Source of the DNA: Calothrix anomala FACHB-343
GTDB lineage: Bacteria; Cyanobacteriota; Cyanobacteriia; Cyanobacteriales; Nostocaceae
Length of the DNA stretch: 64,000 bases
Direction: 5' to 3'
Assembly (NCBI RefSeq): GCF_014696435.1
Contig: NZ_JACJQG010000022.1
Location: 1 to 64,000 of the forward strand
In this document: positions 9,912 through 16,651 of the stretch, in pieces
Layout: every line of letters starts with the position of its first letter
How positions within the stretch are numbered: position 1 is the stretch's first letter
Made by a program: the position numbers and the translations under genes
The notes under the pieces: model-generated
Told to the model about the DNA's origin: nothing
Database searches by the model: none
What the model saw: only the letters and a program-made list of their open reading frames with translations

Positions 9912-10283
9912 GGAAGTTAGTTATAAGTTTTGCCAATAGTTATTTGGAGTGTAACAGTGATTTTAAGCGATCGGTTCTCAATTACAAAAGAATCAATAAA
10001 AATATTAGTTATGCTCAGATATCCAACTTCTTCAGGGCTACTGCTGGCAAATAATAGCGATACAAACAGTGTTCTTGCTTACCCGACATATCGCCCGCAG
10101 GCTGGAAGCCTGGGGCTATTGTTACAAAGCCCACCTGCGTGGGCTGAATTCTTTAGCCCACAAAGGTGGGCTTTGTGCGATTAGCCGCACCCTTCTAGGG
10201 TGACGGCGATTTGTTGGTTAAGCGATAGATCTTACCCCTGATTCGTCGCTTGTAGCTCTCAACAAGTCGAGGATTTAGCAAGT
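9912..10283. other. Intergenic region with palindromic repeats
   Basis: No gene is supported. The open frame at 9930-10184 runs through the multi-hairpin repeat at 10095-10205 and is judged accidental. Confidence 0.6.
10095..10205. repeat. Multi-hairpin dispersed element, copy 2
   Basis: Contains GGCTGGAAGCC, then AAAGCCCACCTGCGTGGGCT paired with AGCCCACAAAGGTGGGCTTT, then ACCCTTCTAGGGT. The order and spacing match 38-119, but the stem bases differ while pairing is kept. Confidence 0.6.
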
Positions 10284-10841
10284 CTAAAAGGGAATATCAT
10301 CAATATTCGGTTCTTCTACTGGGGTATAAGTAGTCCGTTCAAAGGTTGCTGGTTGAGGTGCAGGTTCGGGATTGCTGACTCTAGGAGGAACGTTAGCTTT
10401 TGGTGTAGCTGGGGCTGGTGCGGGACGAGGTGATTCGTAATTAGCCGCAGTTGTTTGGGGTGGAGTTGAGGCGACAGGGGCGCTAGCTGGGGGGCGAGAG
10501 TAAGTTTCTGTGACTGGTGGTGTGTGCAGATTGAAACTACCACCGATGTTTTGAATTTGCTGTACTGTCAATTCAGCGCGTTTTTCTTTAAATCCTTCGG
10601 GACGATCGATAGTATTCATCCCTAATCTTCCTACCAAAATAACGCGATCGCCTTGATGATAGTTTTGCTGAATTTCTGTCGCTAAGTTACCCCAACCGAC
10701 TACTTTCAATGTCGCTGGTGCATCTTCTGCTTTTTGGGAATTGGGAAATTGCACCAACATTTCCGTTACCGCCAATTGATCTGGCGTATAGCGTAGTTGT
10801 GGTTCTTGGATGATTTCCGCCATTAAAACGCAGCTATTCAT
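10284..10841 (-). CDS. ssb: Single-stranded DNA-binding protein
   Basis: A 185-residue SSB. The N-terminal OB fold (about 1-100) contains LKVVGWGNLATEIQQ and GDRVILVGRL. It is followed by a proline- and alanine-rich linker (about 105-170) and the acidic tip NIDDIPF, the usual docking site for replication and repair partners. The OB fold departs from the standard MNxVxLxGxL opening (here MNSCVLMAEIIQEPQLRY), so this may be one of several SSB paralogues in a filamentous cyanobacterium rather than the essential copy. AGGAGG lies about 7 bases before the start. The gene stands alone on the minus strand. Confidence 0.85.
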   Translation of the reverse strand: MNSCVLMAEIIQEPQLRYTPDQLAVTEMLVQFPNSQKAEDAPATLKVVGWGNLATEIQQNYHQGDRVILVGRLGMNTIDRPEGFKEKRAELTVQQIQNIGGSFNLHTPPVTETYSRPPASAPVASTPPQTTAANYESPRPAPAPATPKANVPPRVSNPEPAPQPATFERTTYTPVEEPNIDDIPF

Positions 10842-11052
10842 TAAAATCCTCCTGATAATTGAACTTGCTGAGTGAGAAGTGATACCAATTCAAAATTACA
10901 AAAGCCTGATGGCAAAAAGGTTTTTGAGTTTAAATCTATATTTTGGCGATTGGTTTCAAGTTTTGCTGTGTAGCGTTAATTACTATCTATATATTGTTAA
11001 CCTTGGCATTTTTTAATATACATTCTTTATATTTAGACAGTTTTCGCTTGAT

Positions 11053-11092
11053 CAAAAAGAAGCCTCTCGCCTACCCGGAACGGGAGGCTTCG
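11053..11092 (-). terminator. Rho-independent terminator after the ribbon-helix-helix gene
   Basis: On the minus strand GAAGCCTC and GAGGCTTC pair across an interrupted GC-rich centre, and the stem is followed by TTTTTG. It lies about 45-80 bases past the stop of the minus-strand gene ending at 11136. Confidence 0.7.
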
Positions 11093-11135
11093 GAGATGAA
11101 TTTTTGGGCAATGACGAGTTGACCTCCGACCATTA

Positions 11136-11372
11136 TCAACCGTTAGGTTGATTAGGGAGTGGGGTCGAGGAGGAATCGCCCTTCGGGTTCGGCAGTTTCG
11201 ACTCGACGGAAACCGCCAAGACTCGAACTGCCTCACCAGTTTTTTGGCTTGGCAGCCTATCGATCCAGTCTTCAATAAGTTGAGTAACCGTCTTTTCCTT
11301 GTCCTGTGCATAAGATTTGAGCTTATCATGTCTCCTGGAAGATATGCGGATATGTAGGTCTTTCTTTTCCAT
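11136..11372 (-). CDS. Small ribbon-helix-helix DNA-binding protein
   Basis: A 78-residue protein if translation starts at the ATG of MEKKDLHIRIS; a GTG at 11384 would add four residues. Residues 4-44 fit a ribbon-helix-helix fold: a basic beta strand (KDLHIRISSRRHDKL), helix A, and helix B (KTVTQLIEDWIDRLP). Such proteins are repressors or antitoxins. No toxin frame is next to it. A perfect TATGTACATA palindrome at 11387-11396 lies just upstream and could be its own operator. The C-terminal 30 residues are low complexity. It faces away from a non-coding stretch that may be a decayed transposon. The role is inferred from the fold alone. Confidence 0.6.
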   Translation of the reverse strand: MEKKDLHIRISSRRHDKLKSYAQDKEKTVTQLIEDWIDRLPSQKTGEAVRVLAVSVESKLPNPKGDSSSTPLPNQPNG

Positions 11373-11386
11373 AAATATGTTCACAT

Positions 11387-11396
11387 TATGTACATA
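11387..11396. promoter_or_regulatory. Perfect TATGTACATA palindrome upstream of the ribbon-helix-helix gene
   Basis: A 10-bp perfect inverted repeat 15-24 bases upstream of the preferred start. It could be an autoregulatory operator, since ribbon-helix-helix proteins bind short palindromes. This is an inference. Confidence 0.35.
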
Positions 11397-11469
11397 GCTA
11401 TGGTAATATATAAATGGTCATTGACCCACCCACACGGCTGTAAACAAAACGAAGTAGCGGTACGACGCG

Positions 11470-11860
11470 CCTCGTAGTAACTAGCGTGAGTAAGGGGGAA
11501 GAGAATTTGCCACTGGGACGCATAGGCACACTCCATGTAAATTCTCGGATTAACAAATTAAACTGCCTTGGGAAGCAGGGCGGCTGCCTGGGTTCTGGCT
11601 TTGACCAGATAAAGGGGGAAACCACAGAGATGCCATGTAAGGCTCAGAGCGTTTTTGGTAACGCACATTGTTTTCACAATGTTCCTAACAGAGCAATGGC
11701 AGATGAGACAGGAAGCCAACACTTACTGCTTGCAGAAGTGTTGGTACTTCACCATAAAAGCCAAGCGATGGATGCTAACGCACCCTTCGCCTGACTAGAG
11801 CAAGCATTGAATTCTACAACTGAGTAGTATAATTGTACCATTATAGTTGTGGAATAAGGC
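11470..11860 (+). mobile_element. Possible decayed IS200/IS605-type 3' end (tnpB tail and right-end hairpin)
   Basis: There is no full transposase. The stretch is GC-richer than its surroundings and has only short frames (one at 11486-11794). It ends in GGAAG, a hairpin with perfect 9-bp arms CCAACACTT (11716-11724) and AAGTGTTGG (11736-11744), then TTCAC at 11748-11752. This GGAAGC-hairpin-TTCAC order resembles right ends of cyanobacterial IS200/IS605 tnpB elements, which also encode the guide RNA scaffold. A second hairpin lies at 11811-11855 (ACAACT and AGTTGT around TATAAT and ATTATA). The identification rests on recollection of the family and is tentative. Confidence 0.35.
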
Positions 11861-11971
11861 AAGAATTATTTTTGATAATTGGGGATTGGGGATTGTGGGG
11901 ATAACACAGATGAGGGAGACACAATTTTTGGTGAGGTGAGGCTGAAGGTTGAGCCTTTGAGGGTGAAGGTT

Positions 11972-12223
11972 GCAGCTTTGAGCTTGAACGTTGCGGTTTT
12001 TATCTGGAAATGTGCAGCTTTGAGCTTGAACGTTGCGGTTTTTATCTGGAAATGTGCAGCTTTGAGCTTGAATGTTGCAGCTTTTATCTGGGAATTTGCA
12101 GCTTTGGGCTTGAATGTTGCGGCTTTTATCTAGGAATTTGCAGGTTTGAGCTTGAACGTTGCGGTTTTTATCTGGAAATTTGCAGGTTTGAGCTTGAATG
12201 TTGGGGCTTTGAGCCTGGAATTT
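11972..12223. repeat. 42-bp tandem repeat, six units
   Basis: Units begin at 11972, 12014, 12056, 12098, 12140 and 12182 with GCAGCTTTGAGCTTGAACGT or a close variant. A degenerate lead-in starts near 11940. Because 42 is a multiple of both 3 and 7, several frames stay open (14-residue periodic peptides such as CSFELERCGFYLEM), and each unit can be read as six degenerate heptamers. The open frames at 11879-12133 and 12010-12342 are probably by-products, as they lack ribosome-binding sites. Confidence 0.85.
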
Positions 12224-12338
12224 TGACCTTTTGTCCGAAAATTTTACGAATATACCAATTCCGTTGTCGTCAAGGGCGGGGAAACCCCGCCCCTACGAAT
12301 GATACCCCATGCCCAATGCCCAATGCCCCATGCCCAAA

Positions 12339-13601
12339 TTAAATTTGCACGTGAACTGGGAACAAACCCAAACCAATTAATCGGGCGGGGAAGTCGCGCA
12401 GGATGGGTAACCGGAGGAAAGCTGGTGGTTGAAAAGTCTCATCGGATGTGAGTATGCGGGTAAATATTTGTTTTTGGATTAAAGTCTGAAATCCTTGGAT
12501 GATTCTTGTGGGTAATTCTCTTTGGTTTTGGACTTTTGCTAAATCTTGGAGTTGTAAATTTTGATTTTTTAGGGGTTTGGCGATGCCTACGGCGGGCTTC
12601 GCCAACGCATTTGCTGCAACAACAGCATCCTGAATGGCGTAGTTAATCCCCACACCACCCACGGGGGACATGACATGGGCTGCATCGCCAATCAGTAGCA
12701 ATCCGGGACGATACCAACGCTTAACGCGGCTGGATTCTACGGAAAGAAAAGCTACTTGTGACCAATCATGTAAATTAGAGATGCGATTCCCTAATTCTGG
12801 TACAACTGCGACGACAGATTTTTTTAACTCCTCTAAACCCGCAGTGCGTAGTTGTTGATAGCCGCCTTTAGGGATAACATAAGCAATTTGCCATTCTTCA
12901 CCTCGATCCAGCATGACGAGAATGTGTCCTTTAGCAATTCTTCCCATTCCCCCTTCTGCATCTTCTGGGTGACGGGGGAGACGGAACCACAGCACATCCA
13001 TTGATGGGGAAGTTTCCACAGACTCAAAACCACCCAGTTGTCTTAACTTGGAATGGCGTCCATCTGCACCTACGGTAAGTTTTGCGCGAATTTCATGCCA
13101 ACCACCGCCTCCGCGATAGCGTACACCCGCAACTACGCCATCTGTGATAATTAATTCTTGAACATTCGCCCCCATAATTAACTGAAAACTGGGGTATTTT
13201 TGCGCTTCCTGGGTGATAAATTCCAGAAATTTCACTTGGGGAAGCATAGTGATGTAAGGGTAATTGGTTTTTATATGGCTAAAATCTGCCAAAGTCAGGC
13301 TATCTTCGGCGGTTTGAATCCGCAATTGGCGAATTTTACTATGGGGGAGTGCCAACAAGCGATCGCTCAAATCCAATTCCGCCATAATCTCCATTACAGA
13401 TGGGTGAATGGTGTCACCGCGAAAATCGCGATCGAAGTCCTTGTGTGCTTCCAACAGCATCACCGGAATCCCTTGACGGGCTAATAATAAAGCCAATACA
13501 GCCCCAGCCGGGCCACCACCAACAATACAACAATCAGTGGTTTGGACATCTATAATGTCATGAATATCATGGGCAGGATTTTCAGATAAAGAGTTAGTCA
13601 T
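12339..13601 (-). CDS. FAD-dependent monooxygenase (PHBH/UbiH-like)
   Basis: A 420-residue flavoprotein of the group A monooxygenase fold. The dinucleotide-binding motif is near residues 24-52 (CCIVGGGPAGAVLALLLARQG). The DG motif lies in the run TVGADGRHSKLRQLGG (about 178-192). The second FAD motif is LLIGDAAHVMSPVGGVGINYAIQDA (about 302-326). Family members hydroxylate aromatic, polyketide or quinone substrates with NAD(P)H and O2; nothing here identifies the substrate. Residues of about 331-339 (KPAVGIAKP) are encoded by a 29-bp palindromic repeat inserted in frame. The gene overlaps no neighbour and is flanked by short tandem repeats. Confidence 0.82.
   Translation of the reverse strand: MTNSLSENPAHDIHDIIDVQTTDCCIVGGGPAGAVLALLLARQGIPVMLLEAHKDFDRDFRGDTIHPSVMEIMAELDLSDRLLALPHSKIRQLRIQTAEDSLTLADFSHIKTNYPYITMLPQVKFLEFITQEAQKYPSFQLIMGANVQELIITDGVVAGVRYRGGGGWHEIRAKLTVGADGRHSKLRQLGGFESVETSPSMDVLWFRLPRHPEDAEGGMGRIAKGHILVMLDRGEEWQIAYVIPKGGYQQLRTAGLEELKKSVVAVVPELGNRISNLHDWSQVAFLSVESSRVKRWYRPGLLLIGDAAHVMSPVGGVGINYAIQDAVVAANALAKPAVGIAKPLKNQNLQLQDLAKVQNQRELPTRIIQGFQTLIQKQIFTRILTSDETFQPPAFLRLPILRDFPARLIGLGLFPVHVQI
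12580..12608. repeat. Palindromic repeat inside the FAD monooxygenase gene
   Basis: A near-perfect palindrome with TTGGCGA and TCGCCAA arms around CTACGGCGGGC. This GCGATGCC-GGCGGGC-TTCGCC type of sequence is a frequent interspersed repeat in Nostocales. Here it is in frame and translated. Confidence 0.7.
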
Positions 13602-13702
13602 AAGCTGACCTTCAGAAAGTCCTAAAATTAACCTTAGTTTGCTTTTATGGCTGCGAGCTACTTTTTTAACTTTTCGTATTCAGTTGTCAGTTATCAGTTG
13701 CT

Positions 13703-13729
13703 AGAGACGCGATTAATCGCGTCTGTACA
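13703..13729. repeat. AGAGACGCGAT-AATCGCGTCT palindrome, copy 1
   Basis: A palindrome (AGACGCGATTAATCGCGTCT) followed by GTACA. A second copy with one central base changed lies at 33997-34022. Heptamers of the CCCAATG type follow at 13733-13766. Confidence 0.75.
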
Positions 13730-13784
13730 GTTGCCCAATGCCCAATGCCCCATGCCCCATCCCCAATAAGAATCATTAACACTC

Positions 13785-15122
13785 GTGTCTCAAGTTGTAT
13801 TAGAAAATATTTATAAAAGTTTCCCCCCGCGTAAAGGGGAAAGTATTGCCGAGCCAACCTCAACGGCTTTATCCTCTGGTAAGAAAACTGATGCACACCG
13901 AGAACGTGCAGATAATATCAATGTCCTGCGGCGAATTAACCTCACTATCGCTGATGGGGAGTTTATGGTATTGGTGGGGCCTTCTGGTTGTGGTAAAAGT
14001 ACCCTGCTGCGGTTAATTGCCGGTTTAGAAGCGATGACGGGCGGTAATATTTGGGTAGGCGATCGCTTAGTGAACGATTTACCACCGAAGGAACGGGATA
14101 TTGCAATGGTGTTTCAAAATTACGCTCTTTATCCCCACATGTCAGTGTATGACAATATCGCCTTTGGACTGCGGCGTCGTTTTGACAGTAGGGAAAGAGA
14201 AGATGCAGAAATTGCCAATTCTTCTCGGTTTCCCATTTCCGCATCTACTTTATCAACTTTGGCAGAAAATTTATTTGTGGGGATAACGCGATCGCTACCG
14301 AAAGGACTGCGTTACATTTCTCACAAGGAACGGGAAGTAGATCGGCGGGTGCGGAATGTGGCGCAATTATTACAAATTGAAACTTTGCTAAATCGCCTAC
14401 CCAAACAGCTTTCCGGGGGACAAAGACAAAGGGTAGCCTTAGGAAGAGCGATCGCTCGTAATCCCCAAGTATTCTTAATGGATGAGCCATTGTCTAATTT
14501 AGACGCGAAATTACGTGCAGAAACCCGCGCCCAAATTGTCAAATTACAGCGCCAGTTAGGCACAACGACAATTTACGTCACCCACGATCAAACCGAAGCG
14601 ATGACAATGGGCGATCGCATTGCGATTATGAATCAAGGACAAATACAGCAAGTTGCTTCGCCTTTAGAACTTTATAATCGTCCAGCCAATCGCTTTGTTG
14701 CTGAATTTATTGGTTCACCACCAATGAATTTCATTCCTGTAGAATTTCATGCACCTTTATTAATTACCCATTCTCAATTTCGTCTCACTCTCCCACAAAT
14801 TTGGGAAAGTGCCTTACAAAAATATGATGGACAAACTTTAATTTTAGGTGTGCGTCCAGAACATTTTATTGTCAGCGTACCTGCTACAAAAAATCTCCCT
14901 GTTTTAGTAGATTTAGTCGAAAATTTAGGCAACGATAGCTTTATCAGCGCCAGACTTGGCGAAGCCGGTTTTGCTGAAAACACAGGCGATTACCTACAAG
15001 TAAGAGTTCCACCAGAAAGATTAGTAAATGTAGGCGATCAACTTTGGTTATCCCTCATTCCCGAAAAAATCCACTTTTTTGATCCGATGACAGATTTAGC
15101 AATATTTCCTCAGGCTGAATAA
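13785..15122 (+). CDS. ABC transporter ATP-binding protein, MalK/UgpC-type, with two insertions
   Basis: A 445-residue ATPase of the carbohydrate importer (CUT1) class. Walker A is GPSGCGKST, signature LSGGQRQRVALGRA, Walker B VFLMDEPLSNLD, and the switch is YVTHDQTEAM. The C-terminal regulatory TOBE-type domain (about 310-440) contains VRPEH. Two segments are longer than in standard MalK: about 25-30 residues after the first strand (the KGESIAEPTS region), and about 55 residues between AFGLRRR and DRRVRNVAQLL in the helical subdomain. The start is GTG at 13785 with no strong ribosome-binding site. Permease and binding-protein genes are elsewhere, as is usual for this shared ATPase in cyanobacteria. 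The substrate is probably a sugar or sugar derivative, by family only. Confidence 0.85.
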   Translation: MSQVVLENIYKSFPPRKGESIAEPTSTALSSGKKTDAHRERADNINVLRRINLTIADGEFMVLVGPSGCGKSTLLRLIAGLEAMTGGNIWVGDRLVNDLPPKERDIAMVFQNYALYPHMSVYDNIAFGLRRRFDSREREDAEIANSSRFPISASTLSTLAENLFVGITRSLPKGLRYISHKEREVDRRVRNVAQLLQIETLLNRLPKQLSGGQRQRVALGRAIARNPQVFLMDEPLSNLDAKLRAETRAQIVKLQRQLGTTTIYVTHDQTEAMTMGDRIAIMNQGQIQQVASPLELYNRPANRFVAEFIGSPPMNFIPVEFHAPLLITHSQFRLTLPQIWESALQKYDGQTLILGVRPEHFIVSVPATKNLPVLVDLVENLGNDSFISARLGEAGFAENTGDYLQVRVPPERLVNVGDQLWLSLIPEKIHFFDPMTDLAIFPQAE

Positions 15123-15192
15123 CAATTATCAGCAATTAACAATTACTTTCTGTTAAAGAATTCAGTATTTATTACTGTTACCCAATTTGAAA

Positions 15193-15373
15193 AAATGCGA
15201 CAGATGGTAGGGGCATGGCAGTACCAATTGGTGTCAACTTAACGCGAAACCCCCATTTCATCTAGCTCCCATGCTCTGCGTGGGAGCGAAAATCGTGAGG
15301 CTCTGCCTCAATCTATCAGAAGACGAGGCGGAGCCTCACAATACGCATTTCCAGCCAGAGGCTGGAAACGAGA
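15193..15373. repeat. GGTGTCAACTTAA-type miniature element, copy 1 (one end)
   Basis: Starts AATGCGACAGATGGTAGGGG, reaches TTGGTGTCAACTTAACG at about 15228-15245, then has three hairpins: AGCTCCC...GGGAGC, GTGAGGCTC...GAGCCTCAC, and CCAGCCAGAGGCTGG. The first 52 bp closely match 37643-37694. The distal part forms the 3' end of the truncated nuclease-like frame. Confidence 0.6.
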
Positions 15374-15619
15374 TATAAATCTATCTATTAATTCTTGTGG
15401 TGATAATTGCAGTAATAAAGGAGTAAATTCTTCCGGTGATAATAATGATAAAGGTTCAATAATCCTGGTTAAATCATCATTTAAAACACCAAACCTAATG
15501 CGCAGTAAATTTTCTATAACTCGACGGCGTTCTGCGTTTACGCCTTGCTGAATTCCTTCTTGAATTCCAGCTTGTTTAGATTCTGCTAATTTTTGTTCGT
15601 AAATAGGAGATAGGCGCAT
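15308..15619 (-). pseudogene. Duplicated 3' fragment of the neighbouring nuclease-like gene
   Basis: A 103-codon frame nearly identical to the last part of the adjacent 318-residue protein: MRLSPIYEQKLAESKQAGIQEG, then RRRVIENLLRIRFG and LLQLSPQELIDRF. It lacks the N-terminal domain and has fewer GIQ-type repeats. Similarity extends a few codons upstream of its ATG (the QEDRELI codons), so it is a tandem partial duplication. Its last about 20 residues (after LIDRFISRF) come from the hairpin element at 15193-15373, which supplies the stop codon. Probably non-functional. Confidence 0.7.
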
Positions 15620-15673
15620 AATTAACTCTCTATCTTCTTGGTCGATATTTTGCGTAATTCCTATGAATTCTTT

Positions 15674-16630
15674 TTACAAAAATCTATCGATTAATTCTTG
15701 TGGTGATAATTGCAGTAATAAAGGAGTAAATTCTTCCGGTGGTAATAATGATAAAGGTTCAATAATCCTAGTTAAATCATCACTTAAAATACCAAACCTA
15801 ATGCGCAGTAAATTTTCTATAACTCGACGACGTTCTGCGTTTACGCCTTGCTGAATGCCTGCTTGAATTCCCACTTGAATTCCTTCTTGAATTCCCGTTT
15901 GAATTCCTTCTTGAATTCCGGCTTGTTTAGATTCTGCTAATTTTTGTTCATAAATAGGAGATAAGCGCATAATTAATTCTCTATCTTCTTGATCTATATT
16001 TTGATTTACTTCCAATGTAGTCTTTAAATTTAATAATAAATCGATTGCTCTCGCACGTAAGGGATTTGTTGGCGGAAGTGCTTCTAGTTCATCTATCGCT
16101 TGTTGCTGAACTCTTCCTTTACCTAAAATTCTTAACCATAGTGTTTCCTGGGTAACGGGTAATTGATGAATGGCGACAATTGCGGTACGGAAATAATCTC
16201 CGAAAAAATGTATTCCTACTCCCCAATTTTCTATATCTAAGTTGGTTCTAAAACCATTCAATATCCCTTCAGAGGCTGTGGGCGACAAAATCCACAATTT
16301 AGGTAAATCTGATTCAGCAATTTGCTTTTTCTCTACTTTAGATTGACGCTTTGACTCAGCAAAGATATCAAATAATTTATTCAGACAACTACGAATTTCC
16401 GCAATTGTCGCTGCATTTCTAAAGGGTTCAATCAACGCAGGTGTAGCTGCAAGTTTTCCTAGCAGCCCTAATTCTATTGTATCGCTGGTTAATTGGGTTG
16501 TCGGTGTGAAATATACGTCTATTTCGCGGATTTCTGCTGCTACTTTTCGACTCGTATCTACTTCCCCTAAAGGTTGTAATAATTCTGTCAGATAATCTTT
16601 GGCAAACTGATCGTAGAGAAACCTAGTCAT
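15674..16630 (-). CDS. Rpn/PD-(D/E)XK-like nuclease-related protein with GIQEG repeats
   Basis: A 318-residue member of a large cyanobacterial family often annotated as Rpn-type or putative-transposase nucleases. The N-terminus MTRFLYDQFAKDYLTELLQPLGEV followed by EIREIDVYF is typical; the Asp in the latter could be part of a nuclease core, but a full active site cannot be confirmed. At about 238-265 is a repeated GIQEGIQTG-type linker, and at about 266-318 a helical C-terminal domain (LLRIRFG, LLPPEEFTPLLLQLSPQELIDRF). The function is uncertain; relatives are multi-copy and lineage-specific. Its 3' third is duplicated just downstream. The stop is 22 bases past trpE's end side, with both genes on the same strand. 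Confidence 0.6.
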   Translation of the reverse strand: MTRFLYDQFAKDYLTELLQPLGEVDTSRKVAAEIREIDVYFTPTTQLTSDTIELGLLGKLAATPALIEPFRNAATIAEIRSCLNKLFDIFAESKRQSKVEKKQIAESDLPKLWILSPTASEGILNGFRTNLDIENWGVGIHFFGDYFRTAIVAIHQLPVTQETLWLRILGKGRVQQQAIDELEALPPTNPLRARAIDLLLNLKTTLEVNQNIDQEDRELIMRLSPIYEQKLAESKQAGIQEGIQTGIQEGIQVGIQAGIQQGVNAERRRVIENLLRIRFGILSDDLTRIIEPLSLLPPEEFTPLLLQLSPQELIDRFL

Positions 16631-16651
16631 TTTCTTTCTGGCGTGGTTTGT

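Noticed and set aside
10316-10543. Histidine/proline-rich frame on the minus strand
   Set aside because: Shifted-frame reading of the low-complexity linker of the SSB gene.
11033-11329. Frame overlapping the ribbon-helix-helix gene on the same strand
   Set aside because: It is the shifted frame of the better-supported gene and runs through its terminator hairpin.
11879-12342. Two overlapping frames encoding 14-residue periodic peptides
   Set aside because: Both result from a 42-bp tandem repeat whose length is a multiple of three; no ribosome-binding site.
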